DNA from: Rachicladosporium sp. CCFEE 5018
Taxonomy: Eukaryota > Ascomycota > Dothideomycetes > Cladosporiales > Cladosporiaceae
Length of the DNA stretch: 64,000 nucleotides
Direction: 5' to 3'
Assembly (NCBI GenBank): GCA_002077045.2
Contig: KZ111142.1
Span: 124,001 to 188,000, forward strand
Below the pieces are notes generated by a model. That model was not told the origin of the DNA and ran no database searches. It saw nothing but the letters and a program-made list of their open reading frames with translations. How positions within the stretch are numbered: the first letter of the stretch is position 1; each line of letters starts with the position of its first letter. Shown one piece after another: positions 30,155 to 41,479 of the stretch. Position numbers and translations under genes: made by a program.

Positions 30155-31960
30155 TTTTGGTGTCGGGCAGTACCTTCATTTTAACAGTATCTGCCAACGC
30201 TGCAGTCAGTATATAGCCCGTCATCATGGTCAGTACCGTATACATCCACACTGAGCGATCTCAAGGCCTCATTCCCCATATTCTTCTTTGATCCATCCAT
30301 CTGCCGGTGTTCCCGAATGTTTTACTATGGCGACTGTGCTGTACTGCTGGGGCCATGCCTCCGCGAGTCTGAAAAATTTTCCATGTGCAAAAGCAAGGGA
30401 AAGTTTTCAGTACTGATCAGCATCAGGTGTGTGGAGATCCAGCAAGGAAACGTGGGTATTGTGTTACAGCGAGCTCGAACCAATGTTTGTCAAGATATTG
30501 CTTCAACAATACATCTGGTCAAGTCTTGACAGGTTCCCATCCCTTCGGAGCAAGGGAAACTTCTCAGCGTAGAGCAGGCGATACTTCATCGTAAACGTGG
30601 CCCCAACAACGTTGGTTGGGGCTGAATTTTGGAGTGCGATGGAACGAAGGAAACGTTTCAGACTGAGAGGTGGCACAAGAATGCAAGTGAGTAGATTAGC
30701 TACATTTGACTTGGAATGCTCTGTACTGCTATCCCATTGTTGCTCAGCTTTGCTTTGTACCGCAATTGTGATCGGCGCAATGGCAGTGATGTCAGCTTCC
30801 CCAGACCCGTCTGTTCGATCTTGCTGTCTGGCAGCGGTACTGCAATTCAATCGCCGCCGTATTGAGACCATGGGCCCAGCTGTCCGGCGCAGTCAGCAAT
30901 CCTTCTGACATACCTCCCTCCAGGCCCTCACTCAACCTGATGTGTTCGCAGGAAATTAGCGCAAGAGTTCTCCAGCTATCCTCTGTCTCTTCGGTGCCTT
31001 CATCGTGGGCTCAGTCGAGTAGCTATCTGGTAGCGATTGGTGTTGTTCGTTGTCGCATGGCCTGACGCGCCATTGGGTCGCGGAATTCGTCCGCATCTCC
31101 AGATGGACCGCAGCTGCTCAGACAAGACTAGCATTATAACACATTGAGGCAACGGTTCGTCGGAGTTGGGCGACATCACCTCCATAAATACCGCACGACG
31201 CCTCGCTGGGCAAGCCTTACGCCATCTCAACTTCTTCTGGTCGAGAGTGTTATGTTGCCGTTATCAGGACTGGGACCAGCAGCCTCGCCCAGGCCAGCGG
31301 TCGCTTCGAACCTGTGGCAAGTCCTTCACGCCACTGAACTGCCTCCGCGACGCTCCACTGCTGCTACGTAACCACGGTCAAATGCGTGGTCGCCTTACGT
31401 CGGGCCTCGACGATGTCACGGGAATGGTGAACAAAAGGAAGGGAAATTGTCACATCGTGTACGTGCACCTCACGCGCACTGCTACACAGGAACACTGATT
31501 GACGCTCGTCCGGACTGGTACTCTTTCCCTACGTCCTCCACTAGCCATACGCATGTGGTAATCACATCGCCTGTTACGACGCCTGAAGCCACTACAGGTG
31601 TGGTGTAGAGCCGCTGGGACAAACCAATTCAGGGAAGGATCGCCACGGTAGGATGGCGTGCTTCCAGAAGCGGCGTCTTGTCAGTGGACGGCAGATGCGG
31701 TCAGTTGTGATGTGGCAGAACAAGAGAATAGGGACAAATGGGAGGAATACTTTCTGAGCTCGGCAAGCGACCGCAGCTGCAGCAGATGCTACCGAGACCA
31801 AAACGAGTAACGTATCTCGCTTTCCTTGTACCCTCACGATGGTCCCACATGTCGTTACGTCCATACTGCCAATCAAATGCACCCATGCTCCTTTCGCCCA
31901 TACCCACCAGATCCTCCAGACTGATGACTAAGCGAAGTAATTCCGGGTTGATATCTGAGC
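30155..31960. other. Long non-coding stretch
   Basis: No supported gene. Short related sequences of the type GGAAAnnTTTCAG recur (near 29575, 30368, 30544 and 30640), hinting at an old dispersed repeat. Nothing further can be assigned. Confidence 0.35.
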
Positions 31961-31977
31961 CTAGCAAAATGTGGTTC

Positions 31978-32060
31978 GAGACAGGTTCGAACCATGAACC
32001 TCATCACACTTTCGAACCATGGACCTCACCCCGTATCCAGCACTCCCGAGCGCACCTAAC
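31978..32060 (-). repeat. Duplicated tRNA T-arm-like sequences next to tRNA-Gln
   Basis: On the minus strand, GAGGTCCATGGTTCGAAA and GAGGTTCATGGTTCGAAC lie about 30 bases apart. Each contains a B-box-like GGTTCGA, but neither has a matching T-stem or a full cloverleaf. They look like relics of a tRNA gene whose 3' part was tandemly duplicated. Confidence 0.45.
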
Positions 32061-32100
32061 GAGGTATGCGCATAAGGGATACTCTGCCTTGCGAACAAAA

Positions 32101-32247
32101 TGTCGACTCCTGGATTCGAACCAGGGACCTCTGCTATTCTGGCCCCGGCCACACGATACCGTGCTGATCAGACACGACCGACCAGGGTGCGCGCGCGCCT
32201 TTGCAGGGATTCAGAGAGCAGTGCGTTAACCACTACACTAAGTCAAC
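32101..32247 (-). tRNA. tRNA-Gln (CUG) with a 74-nt intron
   Basis: A complete cloverleaf can be drawn on the minus strand. Acceptor GTTGACT pairs with AGTCGAC; the D-stem is GTGT/ACGC with loop AGTGGTTA; anticodon stem CTGCT pairs with AGCAG. The loop is C-T-CTG-A, a five-base variable loop follows, and the T-arm is CCTGG-TTCGAAT-CCAGG. The A box (TAGTGTAGTGG) and B box (GGTTCGAATCC) match consensus. The anticodon is at 32212-32214. Exons are 32211-32247 and 32101-32136. The intron (32137-32210) lies between positions 37 and 38, the canonical site, but is long for a tRNA intron. The discriminator is A. Identity rests on the anticodon. Confidence 0.75.
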
Positions 32248-33828
32248 CGATGAGGGAAACTTAAAATAAAACAATGTAACCCGCGAATAATCAGCACACA
32301 AGACCATTGTGATCGGGCAGACCGCTTTCTTGGTCTCACCGACGTGTGAAACATGTGTATGCAAGAGCACGAGACACGCATGTACACAGAGGCGGGCGAT
32401 GCAACGAGAACGTGCCGACTTCCCAAGGACACGGATGAGCGCCCTGGCATCACAGCAAAGTTTGCATCTCAATCCGATGGTATTTGTGAAGCGCGATGGG
32501 AGAGGGTTGAGCCAGCGAGCGGTCCAGGCAAGAGTGAGTCTCACAGCACCTCCTGCAAGGTGCGGTGCCGCAATCGGCAAAGCAGCTTGATTGGCTCAGA
32601 TTAGATGGAAGGCAAAGGAGCTCGAAGATCTTGGCCACACTTGCAACACAATCCGTTGGGGAAGAGCATGCAATGCGGAAGATATTATGGTTGGGTCTGA
32701 GCCGCTGGTGCCGTCGTGGGAGAGGGACTAGCCCTCAAGATTAACTTTGAATCCGACGGCCTGGAGGTCTTGGAGACTCTTCTGCGCCTGTGTACATTCT
32801 GTGGCTTCGACAACTTTCTCATGAACAAGCAGCCCTGGTGCTACTTACAACACCTTGCAGACAAATGACTACTGCCCGAGAGCAGCGTCCACGCTCACGA
32901 TACTTCCAAAGTCTCAGCCAGACCCGAGCACAATTCGACGAATACAGCAACATACGATGGCGGACAGACAGAAGGAAGCAATGGAAGTTGACCTGCAATA
33001 TGGCAAGCGAGTGTTGCATGCAGTAGAGGCTCGATAAGTGCTGTGCACTCGGGTCGGTCTGCACCGTCACGCGTGGATAGTGTTTGCCATTGCTCGTGAT
33101 TGCTGTACCCTGCCAACAGCTGCTCCATCGCAATCCATTCACAGGAGTTTCGGATTGCAACTATCAAAGATATCCAACTTCAGACTGCTCTTCTCCAGCA
33201 CGATCGGCTCGATAGGAACCAAGATATCCTGATGGTGCGCGATATACGGGTGGACATATGATTCTCGCCTACATGAAGAGACGCAAGCTGCATGAGATGC
33301 CACGGAAGCTTAGACTGGAGACACCAACTAACATCTCGAAATTCGATTTGTATCTCTCGTGATATATGGAGCCCGGGCTGTGGATTACTCCCGTCTGTTT
33401 GTCCGTGATGACCGAATCAAGAGCTATCTTACCATGGAGAGAGTAATTCAAACCCCGGCTTTCATCTCCGCTTCGCCTGATTCCTGCTACCTTCGCAATG
33501 CTCTTATGTCGGTAGTCATAGCGGTGAGTATCACAGCTAGCTTCTACTGGAGAAGCTCTCATGTATTTCGGGTCTGTCCTCCTGTCTAGCGAGGTTTCGA
33601 TAATGGTTCTATACACCTCACTGTACAGGAGAACGACCTGGGCCGAGATAATAGAACACAGTGCGGGTATCAGAAAGGCAGTTGTTGAAGTGCAGGCGCC
33701 ACGAGGTTGAATCGCGCAGCTTGTCCATGATGCACAGCGTGTCACAGAGTCCTGTGCACTGCAAAAGATTTCATGTGGATTAAGTTCCTCTCTTCGAGTT
33801 GCCAAGACCAAAAGCACAAAAGAATTGA
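32248..33828. other. Non-coding stretch between tRNA-like genes
   Basis: No gene is supported. Diverged direct repeats are visible, for example GATGGGAGAGGGTTGAGCC near 32496 and a relative near 32713, each near an AATCCGA-containing segment. Their origin is unknown. Confidence 0.35.
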
Positions 33829-34086
33829 TGGACAATGCAAGGTTCGAACTTGCGACCTCACCCAAGCTGAACGACTCCAGGAGGCCACGACCAGGGCTTC
33901 ACCGCACTCCTCTGCCCACTCGCGATGGACACCTCTGCCGACTCGCGATCGACAGAGGGACAATCACTCCTCTACCGACTCGCGATCGATAGAGGAACAA
34001 TTGTGAGGGTGTGCTGATCCACCCCAGCCGCAGGTCACTCCATGTCTGGTAAAGCGGGTGCGCGCTAACCACTGCGCCAATCGCCC
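33829..34086 (-). tRNA. tRNA-like gene, anticodon UUU (Lys-like), with a 185-nt intron; possibly a pseudogene
   Basis: The minus strand forms acceptor GGGCGAT/ATTGTCC (two G-U pairs), D-stem GCGC/GCGC with loop AGTGGTTA, anticodon stem CACCC/GGGTG, variable loop AGGTC and T-arm GCAAG-TTCGAAC-CTTGC. A and B boxes are good. The interruption (33865-34049) again lies exactly between positions 37 and 38. Two oddities argue for decay or an unusual RNA: position 33 is C instead of the nearly invariant U, and 185 nt is far longer than normal tRNA introns. The insert carries hairpin repeats. Confidence 0.45.
33909..33995. repeat. Three tandem self-complementary units inside the tRNA-like intron
   Basis: Units at 33909, 33932 and 33969 share CCTCTnCCnACTCGCGAT. 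The second and third each end in AGAGG, so each can fold back (CCTCT...AGAGG) around a TCGCGATCGA core. This is a recent local duplication of a hairpin-forming sequence. Confidence 0.75.
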
Positions 34087-34599
34087 TTGTTGGAAGTAAG
34101 CGCTGAAAATTGAATATGAAGAACAAGCGCTGGGCGGGATTACACGGAGGTGACGATTCTCGTGTCTAACAGCATCCAGACGGCGGTACAGGTAAGTGTG
34201 ACCAAGTCAGCGTGTTACACCAATGGTAGACTACAATGGTGATTCACGTACGACCGCTACATCATCTGTAGGCTTGCTTCAGCGGCAGTAAGGTAGTGTA
34301 CAAGTGTAATCATGTAGGGTAAAGGCCAGCGCTACACCCCGCTCAGTCCGCGGCCCCTCCTCCTTCTGCTTCTCCTCCTTCGCCGCCAGCTTCCCTTCCG
34401 CCAATCCGTTTCTCTTGCTTCTTCGCACTAATCTTCTCCTCCTTCTCCACCGCCAGCTATTCGGCCTCGGCTGCCGTATACAAGCATGCTGGACCTTGAA
34501 CAGTTGTTAGCGTCATAGTCTAGTATAGTGGAGCTCAATGTGAGGGTGTACTGACCTGTGTAGGCAGCGATGATGACATCATGGCCTTGCTGTCGCTGT
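34087..34599. other. Non-coding stretch with a Lys/Glu-rich coding remnant
   Basis: The minus strand around 34350-34480 would encode charged coiled-coil-like text (EKEEKISAKKQEKR), interrupted by stops. It may be part of the adjacent relic or an unrelated remnant. Confidence 0.3.
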
Positions 34600-35160
34600 G
34601 ATACCAGCGTTGACGAGTCGGGCGCTCCATAAGATCACACAAGCGGCCAGGTGAAGCTATGAGAATGTCGCAGCCTTTAGCGAGCTCGTCGAGGCATTGA
34701 CTAAGTGGCGAACCACCGTAGGCGACGACAGGGCGAAGCATGCTAGGGCGAGGCGAAGCGATCAGGATGTCACCCCCTTGGCGAGCTCGTCGAGGCATTA
34801 ACCGAGTGGAAGACCGCCGTAAGCTCCCACGGGGCGAAGCATGCTGCGGTAGCACAGGCGGCGGGTCTCGTCGAAGACCTGAATCGCTAGCTCGGGTGTA
34901 GGCACGACGATGACCACAAGAGGCGAACGCCGGGGCCCTGAGGCCGAGGCTTGGGAGCGCAGAGCTTCTTGGCCTTGCCCATCAGGCGCGGAAGCACCGG
35001 GATGAGGTAGGTGGCCGTCTTGCCGGAGTCTATATGTTCGTCAGTGACTGTGCAAGACGTCCGAGAGTGCCTAGTCCTGACTTGTTTCTCGCTGCGGAAC
35101 ACATGCTGATCGAGCTCAGGAACCTCCGGAGCCAGACCGCAGACTGCTTCGTTGCAATCA
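34600..35160 (-). pseudogene. DED1-like DEAD-box RNA helicase relic A
   Basis: In order on the minus strand: an N-terminal piece (APEVPELDQHVFRSE), motif I (SGKTATYLIPVLPRLMGKA), motif Ia region (VVIVVPTPELAIQVFDE, PTRELA with R changed to P), YRSMLRPVGAYGGLPLG, and DILIASPGRLCDLMERP. Stops and frame changes break it, and the YGGxPLxQCLDELAKG segment is present twice in tandem. The DEAD motif and everything downstream are missing. The layout matches DED1/DDX3-type translation-initiation helicases. No product is expected. Confidence 0.7.
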
Positions 35161-35599
35161 TAAATGTCTTCCTTGCTTGTCAGCATCCAAAGACCACCAG
35201 CACCATCCTCGCGTCGCGGAACGCACGCGCGCGGCAAGGACGTAGTGTGCAATGCCCAAGAGATTGCTGCTACTTGATGTGGGTGGAGTGGGAAAGGTGA
35301 CGACAGTGTCGCGGCGTGTGATCCCGGCTTGAGTTGGGGCTGTGTGCCTGGCCATGAATAGATGTACCATCCGCTGAGGTACTTTGTAGACTGACATCTT
35401 CCGCCTCAGCAAACATAGTGCGCTCTTCGTGTACTTCAGTCGCTCCGACTTTGACTTCTCCGAGCGCTCTGCGGAAACAACTGAAGGCGCGCTGACAACG
35501 TTCCATGGGAGCTGGCGCGCGCGCGATGTGAATGTGGTCGGCGATCGTTCTTGGCCTTTCTCGGGCCTCTTGCGCGATCTGTTCAGGAGGCGATCGTAG

Positions 35600-36070
35600 T
35601 TCTTCTGGTACCCATGCCGGTGGATGATCTCTTCATCTGATATGTTGTCGAGCTCGCTTTGGGAGATCCATTGGCCGAGAACGGTCCGCATGCTTTAGAG
35701 GTGCAGATGTGGCGAAGGAATGCGCGGGGTGTTTATCATACGGTCGTCATTCTGTTGGAAGACATGGAGATGGTGGAGCCCTTCCTCAGACATACGGTCG
35801 AGCTCGCGGTAGAAGATTCAGGAGCGAAGACCTGCAGGCCTGCTCTAGAGGTGGAGGAGTGGCAAAGGTGCTGTGGGTATTGGAAAGCGCGATCTGAGTC
35901 TTGTACGTCCGGACATGAGAGTCGAACCCCAATATTGTGATAAAGTACAGAGGAGAGAAACAATGCCTAAAGGATCCTGCAAATTTCAAGTGCGTTGCAG
36001 TGATGACAGTTTGAAGACATGTTGTCGAGCTCGCGATGGGAATCCAAGCGCTGAGGACTTTAGACATCCT
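35600..36070. repeat. Diverged tandem repeat of about 150 bases, three units
   Basis: Units near 35623, 35771 and 36015 each contain a (g/c)TTGTCGAGCTCGC-type core, then a TAGAGGTG(C/G)AG(A/G)-like tail in the first two. Minus-strand translations look alike (QSELDNISDEEIIHRHG against YRELDRMSEEGLHHLHV), so the unit may derive from a coding exon. Family unknown. Confidence 0.5.
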
Positions 36071-36129
36071 GTAGGCCGTGAAGGTTGGTACTGCTAGCCA
36101 TGTTCTCTTCCACGCCTTTCCGCTGCCGG

Positions 36130-37130
36130 CGCCGCCGTGCCGTAGTGTCGGCATCAGCAGCACCGATACTCGCAACACCCCGAGCACCAGAGTCTGTACC
36201 ACCCCCTTACCACCTCAAGCGAACTCCGCACCACCTCCACCCGTCTCCCCAGCCGGATCCTCCAGGCCGGTAGTATCCTCGGCGGCACCAAAGCCAGCAC
36301 CACCTCAAGCGGCCTCCGCACCAGTCCGCTCCGTCTCCCCTCCGAGCCGTCAGCGTCTTCGGCAACGCCAAAGCCAGCACCCCCTCAATCGGACTCCGCA
36401 CCACCCTCACTCGTCCCCCCAGCCGGAGCCTCCGTGCCGTCACCGTCCTCGGCGGCACCAAGGCCGGCACCAAGGCCGGCACCAAGGCCGGCACCAAGGC
36501 CGGCACCGCCCTCATGTATGCTCTAAAGGCGAACGTTTTACCCTCTTTAGGCTTGAGGTGATCGAGGAAGTCAGAGAAGTAGGAGCCAGATTCGGCGGGT
36601 ACGTCGACCAAGACTCCTCGTCACGGTCTTCGTAGAATTAAATGACGAGACTCGAGTGCCCATGCGATGCGACGGCCGATGCAGTGGGCGTGCTCGGTGT
36701 TGGTGACATGCGCGATGTTGACGCCATCTCATTCACGGGCGGAGATGACGGTGGCACATCAGGACCTTTGCTACGGCGAGAGCGCTATTGGCGGCAATTC
36801 GTGCACGGGAGAATATGCCGATCGCAATGAGGACAGGAGCCGTGATTTTAGCGATGAGGGTGTCGGCGGCGTCCCATCCACCGGAGGAGATCCTAGGTGG
36901 CAGCTTGGGAGTCTTGCCAGTGCGTAAGAGCGTTTGGCGGCGTCATACCCACGGGAGGATATGCCGGTAGCGATGTATTAGGGCCGGCGGCTCACCGATG
37001 GAAGGTGATGCTGGTGGCGATGGCATCCTGGCGGGGCCCGGTCACGGGAGGGAATGCTGGTGGCGATGAGGCTAGATACCTTGCTCCTCCATCGAAATTC
37101 GCTGATGAGACTGCTAGGCTTACGCTGCAG
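36130..37130 (-). pseudogene. DED1-like DEAD-box helicase relic B (C-terminal half)
   Basis: The minus strand shows several tandem versions of the segment before motif V (LIATSIPSRDR, IATGISSRGYDAAKRS, VLIAIGIFSRARIAA), then GVNIAHVTNTEHAHCIGRRI (motif V/VI region), a stop, and the family tail AESGSYFSDFLDHLKP. In DED1 proteins this segment occurs once. The direct repeats at DNA level start near 36807, 36948 and 37040. The distal part (36130-36510) is a low-complexity tail including four 12-base AAGGCCGGCACC units. It cannot encode a working helicase. Confidence 0.65.
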
Positions 37131-37642
37131 CGGCCGGAGCAGCTTTAGTGTACCGAGGATGGTAGAGCGCATCGCGCCCACGGTCTCCCACTCTGTTCCT
37201 CTTCTCTCATCAAAGTTTGGCGACCATACGTGCATCTCCCTGCGACTGTGCCGACTCCGCCTCACTTCCGCCCCAATTCTCACAAGCGTGGCTCCAGTCA
37301 ACAGAAGCTTCTGTTCGGCGAGATTGTTATGGCACTGGAGAGCAGGGCAGCCACAATGTGGCAATGCTCAGTCGGCGAGCGGCTTCTCGAATTAGTGGTT
37401 GTGCGACGAGCTCGATCTTCTGTAAACTCAGGACTTCCGTTCAATAGGGTGACGACTGCTTGCATGCCAGCACTCCCGCGAGCACCTCCATCTTCTGCAT
37501 GTCCAAACTTGCATCTTGGACAACGTCCCAGCTAGCGCGATACGGACGAGAGGCTGCACGACGGTTGGCAGAAGGAAATTGACGAGATCATAGGAAGCAA
37601 GATAGTAGTTAGCAATGGTATCGGCGAGGGTATGGACCATGT

Positions 37643-38430
37643 TTACCTTGTCTTCTTCACTATCTTACCTGCGCCGCGTCTACGTATAGAAGAGAACGCA
37701 GGTGCCATGCCCTCTCCAAGTTCTGAACCTAGCTGATCAGCCGTGGTGACAGTGACAGTCTCCTGCTTCTCCTGTGCCAGCTTCTCAAGTACGGTAGTCT
37801 CTGCTGGCTGCTCTGCGGTGTGCCTAGCACTTGGACCCGCGGCAGGCTGCACAGCTTCATCCTCCGTATCCGTGGCTCCTATCGATCCGGTTGCAGTAGC
37901 AGCATCGGAGTTTTGCGACTTGGCAGAGGCAGTCTCGTCGGTGACTATGGTGTTGGATAGACCTTGTGCGCCATGGGCAGGAGTCTCGATGTTAGTGTGG
38001 TGCGTAGCGATGTCGATAGGTGTAGAAGAGACCAAGAACAGCATCACACTTGCGGTCTCCACTGACGAAGACGCAGCGCAGGTTGGCCACATCGCGCGTA
38101 GCTGCTCCCAGCAGGGTAGTGGCTTCGATGGCCAGTAGCAGCGCGGCTACGATGGGGACGTGGCGGACATGGCGGTCAACAGGGTGGACAGACTTGCTAC
38201 CTCTGCGATGGATTCGGCCATGTGAGCCGTGAATGCACGCAGGATCAGTAGTGCTACAACTGCGGCGAGACCGGGCCCCTGTCCCATGAATGCACCTACG
38301 AGATCGCCAACGAGCGCGTCGGCTACATCTGCGAGCAGCCCGGCCACGTCCCAGCTTTGTACCCCAACTCGGCGCGTAGCCAAATACCACCTCGGACCAT
38401 GCAGTCTTGACAACACATGTCCGTCCAACA
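37643..38430 (-). pseudogene. Unrecognised broken reading frame with hydrophobic segments
   Basis: Two adjacent minus-strand frames read like one protein. The first has a hydrophobic run (LAAVVALLILRAFTAH) ending in a stop at 38147; the second has ASVMLFLVSSTPIDIATHH followed by an acidic Ala/Thr-rich tail ending in RRRGAGKIVKKTR. A third frame between them (VPIVAALLLAIEATTLLG) could bridge the two. It may be a decayed membrane protein or a gene with introns I cannot place. Confidence 0.25.
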
Positions 38431-38589
38431 GGCAGGGAAAATGGCGGAGACCATAAGGCAGACATGGTCTGCGATTTCACTTGGTGTCACCATAATCTTG
38501 CCGAACTCTTTCAGCGAGACGCCTCTTACAGGGTAAAGTCTTGCAACGCACGTGCAAGGCTTCTCGTTGCAAGAGCCTCTGCTATATTC

Positions 38590-40680
38590 GCCATTGTACC
38601 TCTCTCGATTAAACCTCGTATAGAAAAGCGGTGGGCTATCGTACAAGTATATATGTAGAAGCTAGGACTAGGCCAAAGCTTGATCTCTCCCCCGAAATAC
38701 TCGGCATCAGCCTTGCCGGAGAGGGAGGCGCGGATGGAGTCCTCACGCTCGCGCTGTGAGCAGCCGGAGTGGATGGAGGTTGTAGGAAGGTGGCGGTTGT
38801 AGGAAGGTGGCGGTTGTAGGAAGGTGGCGGTTGTACAAGAAGTCGTCGACCTGATCAACCGTAGCCTTCGAGTTGCAGAAGACGGAGGTCCTCGCAGGGG
38901 TACTCGTGTACAGCAAATGGAAGAGCGCATCGCGCTTGCGGTCTCTGTCGACGTAGATGACGTTCTGTTGAACGTTCTCGCGGAGGAGCCGGCACGGCGA
39001 ACGTTCTTGTAGGTGGAGCCAGCATCGTCGACACGGAGCACGCAGTGGTCATCAGCCATGTACTCACGAGCGAGCTTGCGAGGAGGGGCGGGAGGTGGAG
39101 CCGGGGATGTAGTGGTCGTCAGCCATGTACTCGCGGGCGAGCTTGTGCAGGGGACCGCGAACGGTGGCGGAGGACATGAGGTATGTATGGTCCGCTTCGT
39201 CGTTGGCATCACCACCAGGCATGATCTTGCCCCAAGCTCTTCTTGCTAGCACGAGTGGAGCCGCAAAATCCCGAGGATGTCGCAGCCCTTGGCGAGCTCG
39301 CTGAGACATTCTCTTGGCAAGCTTGCTGAGACATTGGCCGAGCGGAAGTCCACCACGACAATGGGTAGAGAGTAGCATGCCGCACAAGCATAGGCGACTT
39401 GGTACAGGGAGCCCGAGGACGAGCTTTGACTGTGCAAAGCTTCTTCGCCTCGCCTAAACAGCGGAAGACGATCGGCAAAGGGCACCGAATCTTAGGGTAC
39501 TGGCACTTGTTGACAACGATGTCAGGCATCACCGGATGAAGACCAGCAGTGGGCAACTAGATGGATGTGAGTTATTGAAGATGATTGGAGGTGGGGTGAG
39601 AATGGGCTGACCGTGCGAGCAGGCGCGAGAGCCTTGAGACCCTCAGTGTTCACCTGCATCTCGAGTGCGTGTAGTTACCACCGCGGCGGATGCAGAACTC
39701 CCCACCGAAGTGGTGCTGCTCGAGCTCTGGCATCGCAGGCGCTACACACCAGCGGTGGTTCGACTGAATAGATGTCAGTCACGGGAATAGTTGGAAATGG
39801 AGTGACGATTGACGTACAGTGCGAGCAGGCGCGAGAGCCTTAGGGCCCACAGTTTTATTCATCTGCATCTCGAGCGCCTTGTAGTCACCACCGCACCACC
39901 GCCGAACAGATGCTGCTCCAGGTCAGGCAACTTGGCCCACACGTCTCCGAAATCGTCACTCCACTCGCATACGGCTCCATTGCCGGCCCAGTCAGCAAAG
40001 TCACCGCCGTGCTTGTTGTACATCTTGAAAGTCACCGCCGTGCTTGTTGTAAATCTCGCGAATCACCGCCGTGCCTGTTGTACATCTCGTAGTCGACGGG
40101 GATCTTAACCACCCAGCCAGCCTCCTGTGCCTTGGCATTGAATTCCTCGCTATTGGCGTCAATGAGGAGAGGAATGGAGGTAGCGGCTGATGTCACGCCA
40201 TTGGCTGAGGCGTGTAGTTGGCAAAATCACCGCCGCCGCGCTGATTGTACATCTCGTAGTCGGCGGGAATCTTGCCCCCCCAGCCAGCCTCTGCCGCCTT
40301 CGCCTTATACTCCTCCCTGTTGGCGTCGGTAAGGGGAGGGATGTCTTGCCCCCCCCAACCAGCCTCTGCCGCCTTGAGCTTGTACTCCTCGCTGTTGGCA
40401 TCAGTGAGTGGAGGGTTATCTTGCCCTCCCAGCCAGCCTCGGCCGCCTTGAGCTTATACTCCTCGCTGTTGGCGTCAGTGAGGGAAGTGGAGGGCATGTC
40501 GTTAGCTGGAACATCAGCTGCCGCGGGGCCGTCGTAGCTGTCGATAACAGGTGATGCACCCCATGTCTCATCATCGGCGGCGGCAGATACTGCACACCAC
40601 GCCTGCTCTGTAGTGTCGGCGGAGAGTGCGCCCTAACCGTCAGCCATGTTGTCTACTCGATTGTCTGCTGGATGGTCTGC
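38590..40680 (-). pseudogene. DED1-like DEAD-box helicase relic C (nearly full length, broken)
   Basis: From 40680 leftwards: an N-terminal linker with repeated KLKAAEAGW units; two versions of an ELEQHxFGGEF segment; HPVMPDIVVNKCQYPK (Q-motif region); part of motif I/Ia; two versions of QCLSxLAK; the SAT motif (TYLMSSATVRGPLHKLAREY); two copies of KLAREYMADDH about 64 bases apart; then NVIYVDRDRKRDALFHLL, SVFCNSKATVDQVDDFLYN and TSIHSGCSQREREDSIRA (motif IV region). Frames change repeatedly and stops intervene. A 17-base unit is repeated three times near 38780, which itself breaks frame. The parent resembles DED1/DDX3. Confidence 0.75.
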
Positions 40681-41479
40681 TTTATGTCTCCTTAATAGTG
40701 TTGTTGATATAGTATCGTGTAGAAAGACGTGATTGACAGAGGGTCCTTGCGTGTTGTGTGCAGGTGGAGGATGGGAGCCGAAGAAACTGAGGGTGCGCCC
40801 ACGCCTCACTGGCGGTGTCGGTAGAGGGTGCGCCCGAACGATCAACCTCGAGAATGAAAGTAACATTAGTCGGTGAGAAATTGAAGAGTGCGCTGCTGCT
40901 AACGTGAGCCGAACGCATGAATGCCTTGAGTTTTATCTTGATAGGGCTGAATTTATTGACGGATGTATTTTGTCGTTTGGTCACTGTAGAGGTACATCTG
41001 GGGTACATTTAAGGTACTAGGAATTCGATCCACGACGAGAGCAGAGTCAACGTCTATCTGTGTTAGTGAGAAGTGCATTAATGGCGAATCGCAGTCAGGC
41101 TGTGGAGCAAGTTGGGCGACTGCAGAGTGTCCATCTGCGGATCATCACGGGCTCTGCCTCATCGGTACGAGAACCGAAAAACAATAAGACGTTCTTTCGC
41201 CTGACACGCGTGCGACGACTGCAGAGGGCGGTAACAGATGAGGTGCACAAGATGCAAGGTAATGCGCCTTTTTAGAGAGACCCTAGACTCTCTTTCTTGC
41301 GCCTGCGGCCGGCTTGTATGTAGCACACCTGTTAGCTTGATGGCCCGTGATCAAAGTCCACATGTTCGCATCGCATGTCACATACCGGACTACGGTCACG
41401 CAACTAGGTCTAGGCTTAGTGAACCGTGATGGAATCTCCAGTCGGTCGTATTGTAGATTGCGTATCGCCTACTTTCATA

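Noticed and set aside
33909..33995. Possible CRISPR-like array of short palindromic repeats
   Set aside because: Only three imperfect units with short unequal spacing, inside a tRNA-like intron of a eukaryotic genome.
35925..35950. GTTCGAC-like B box suggesting another tRNA
   Set aside because: The surrounding bases do not form a T-stem or acceptor and no A box is at a suitable distance.
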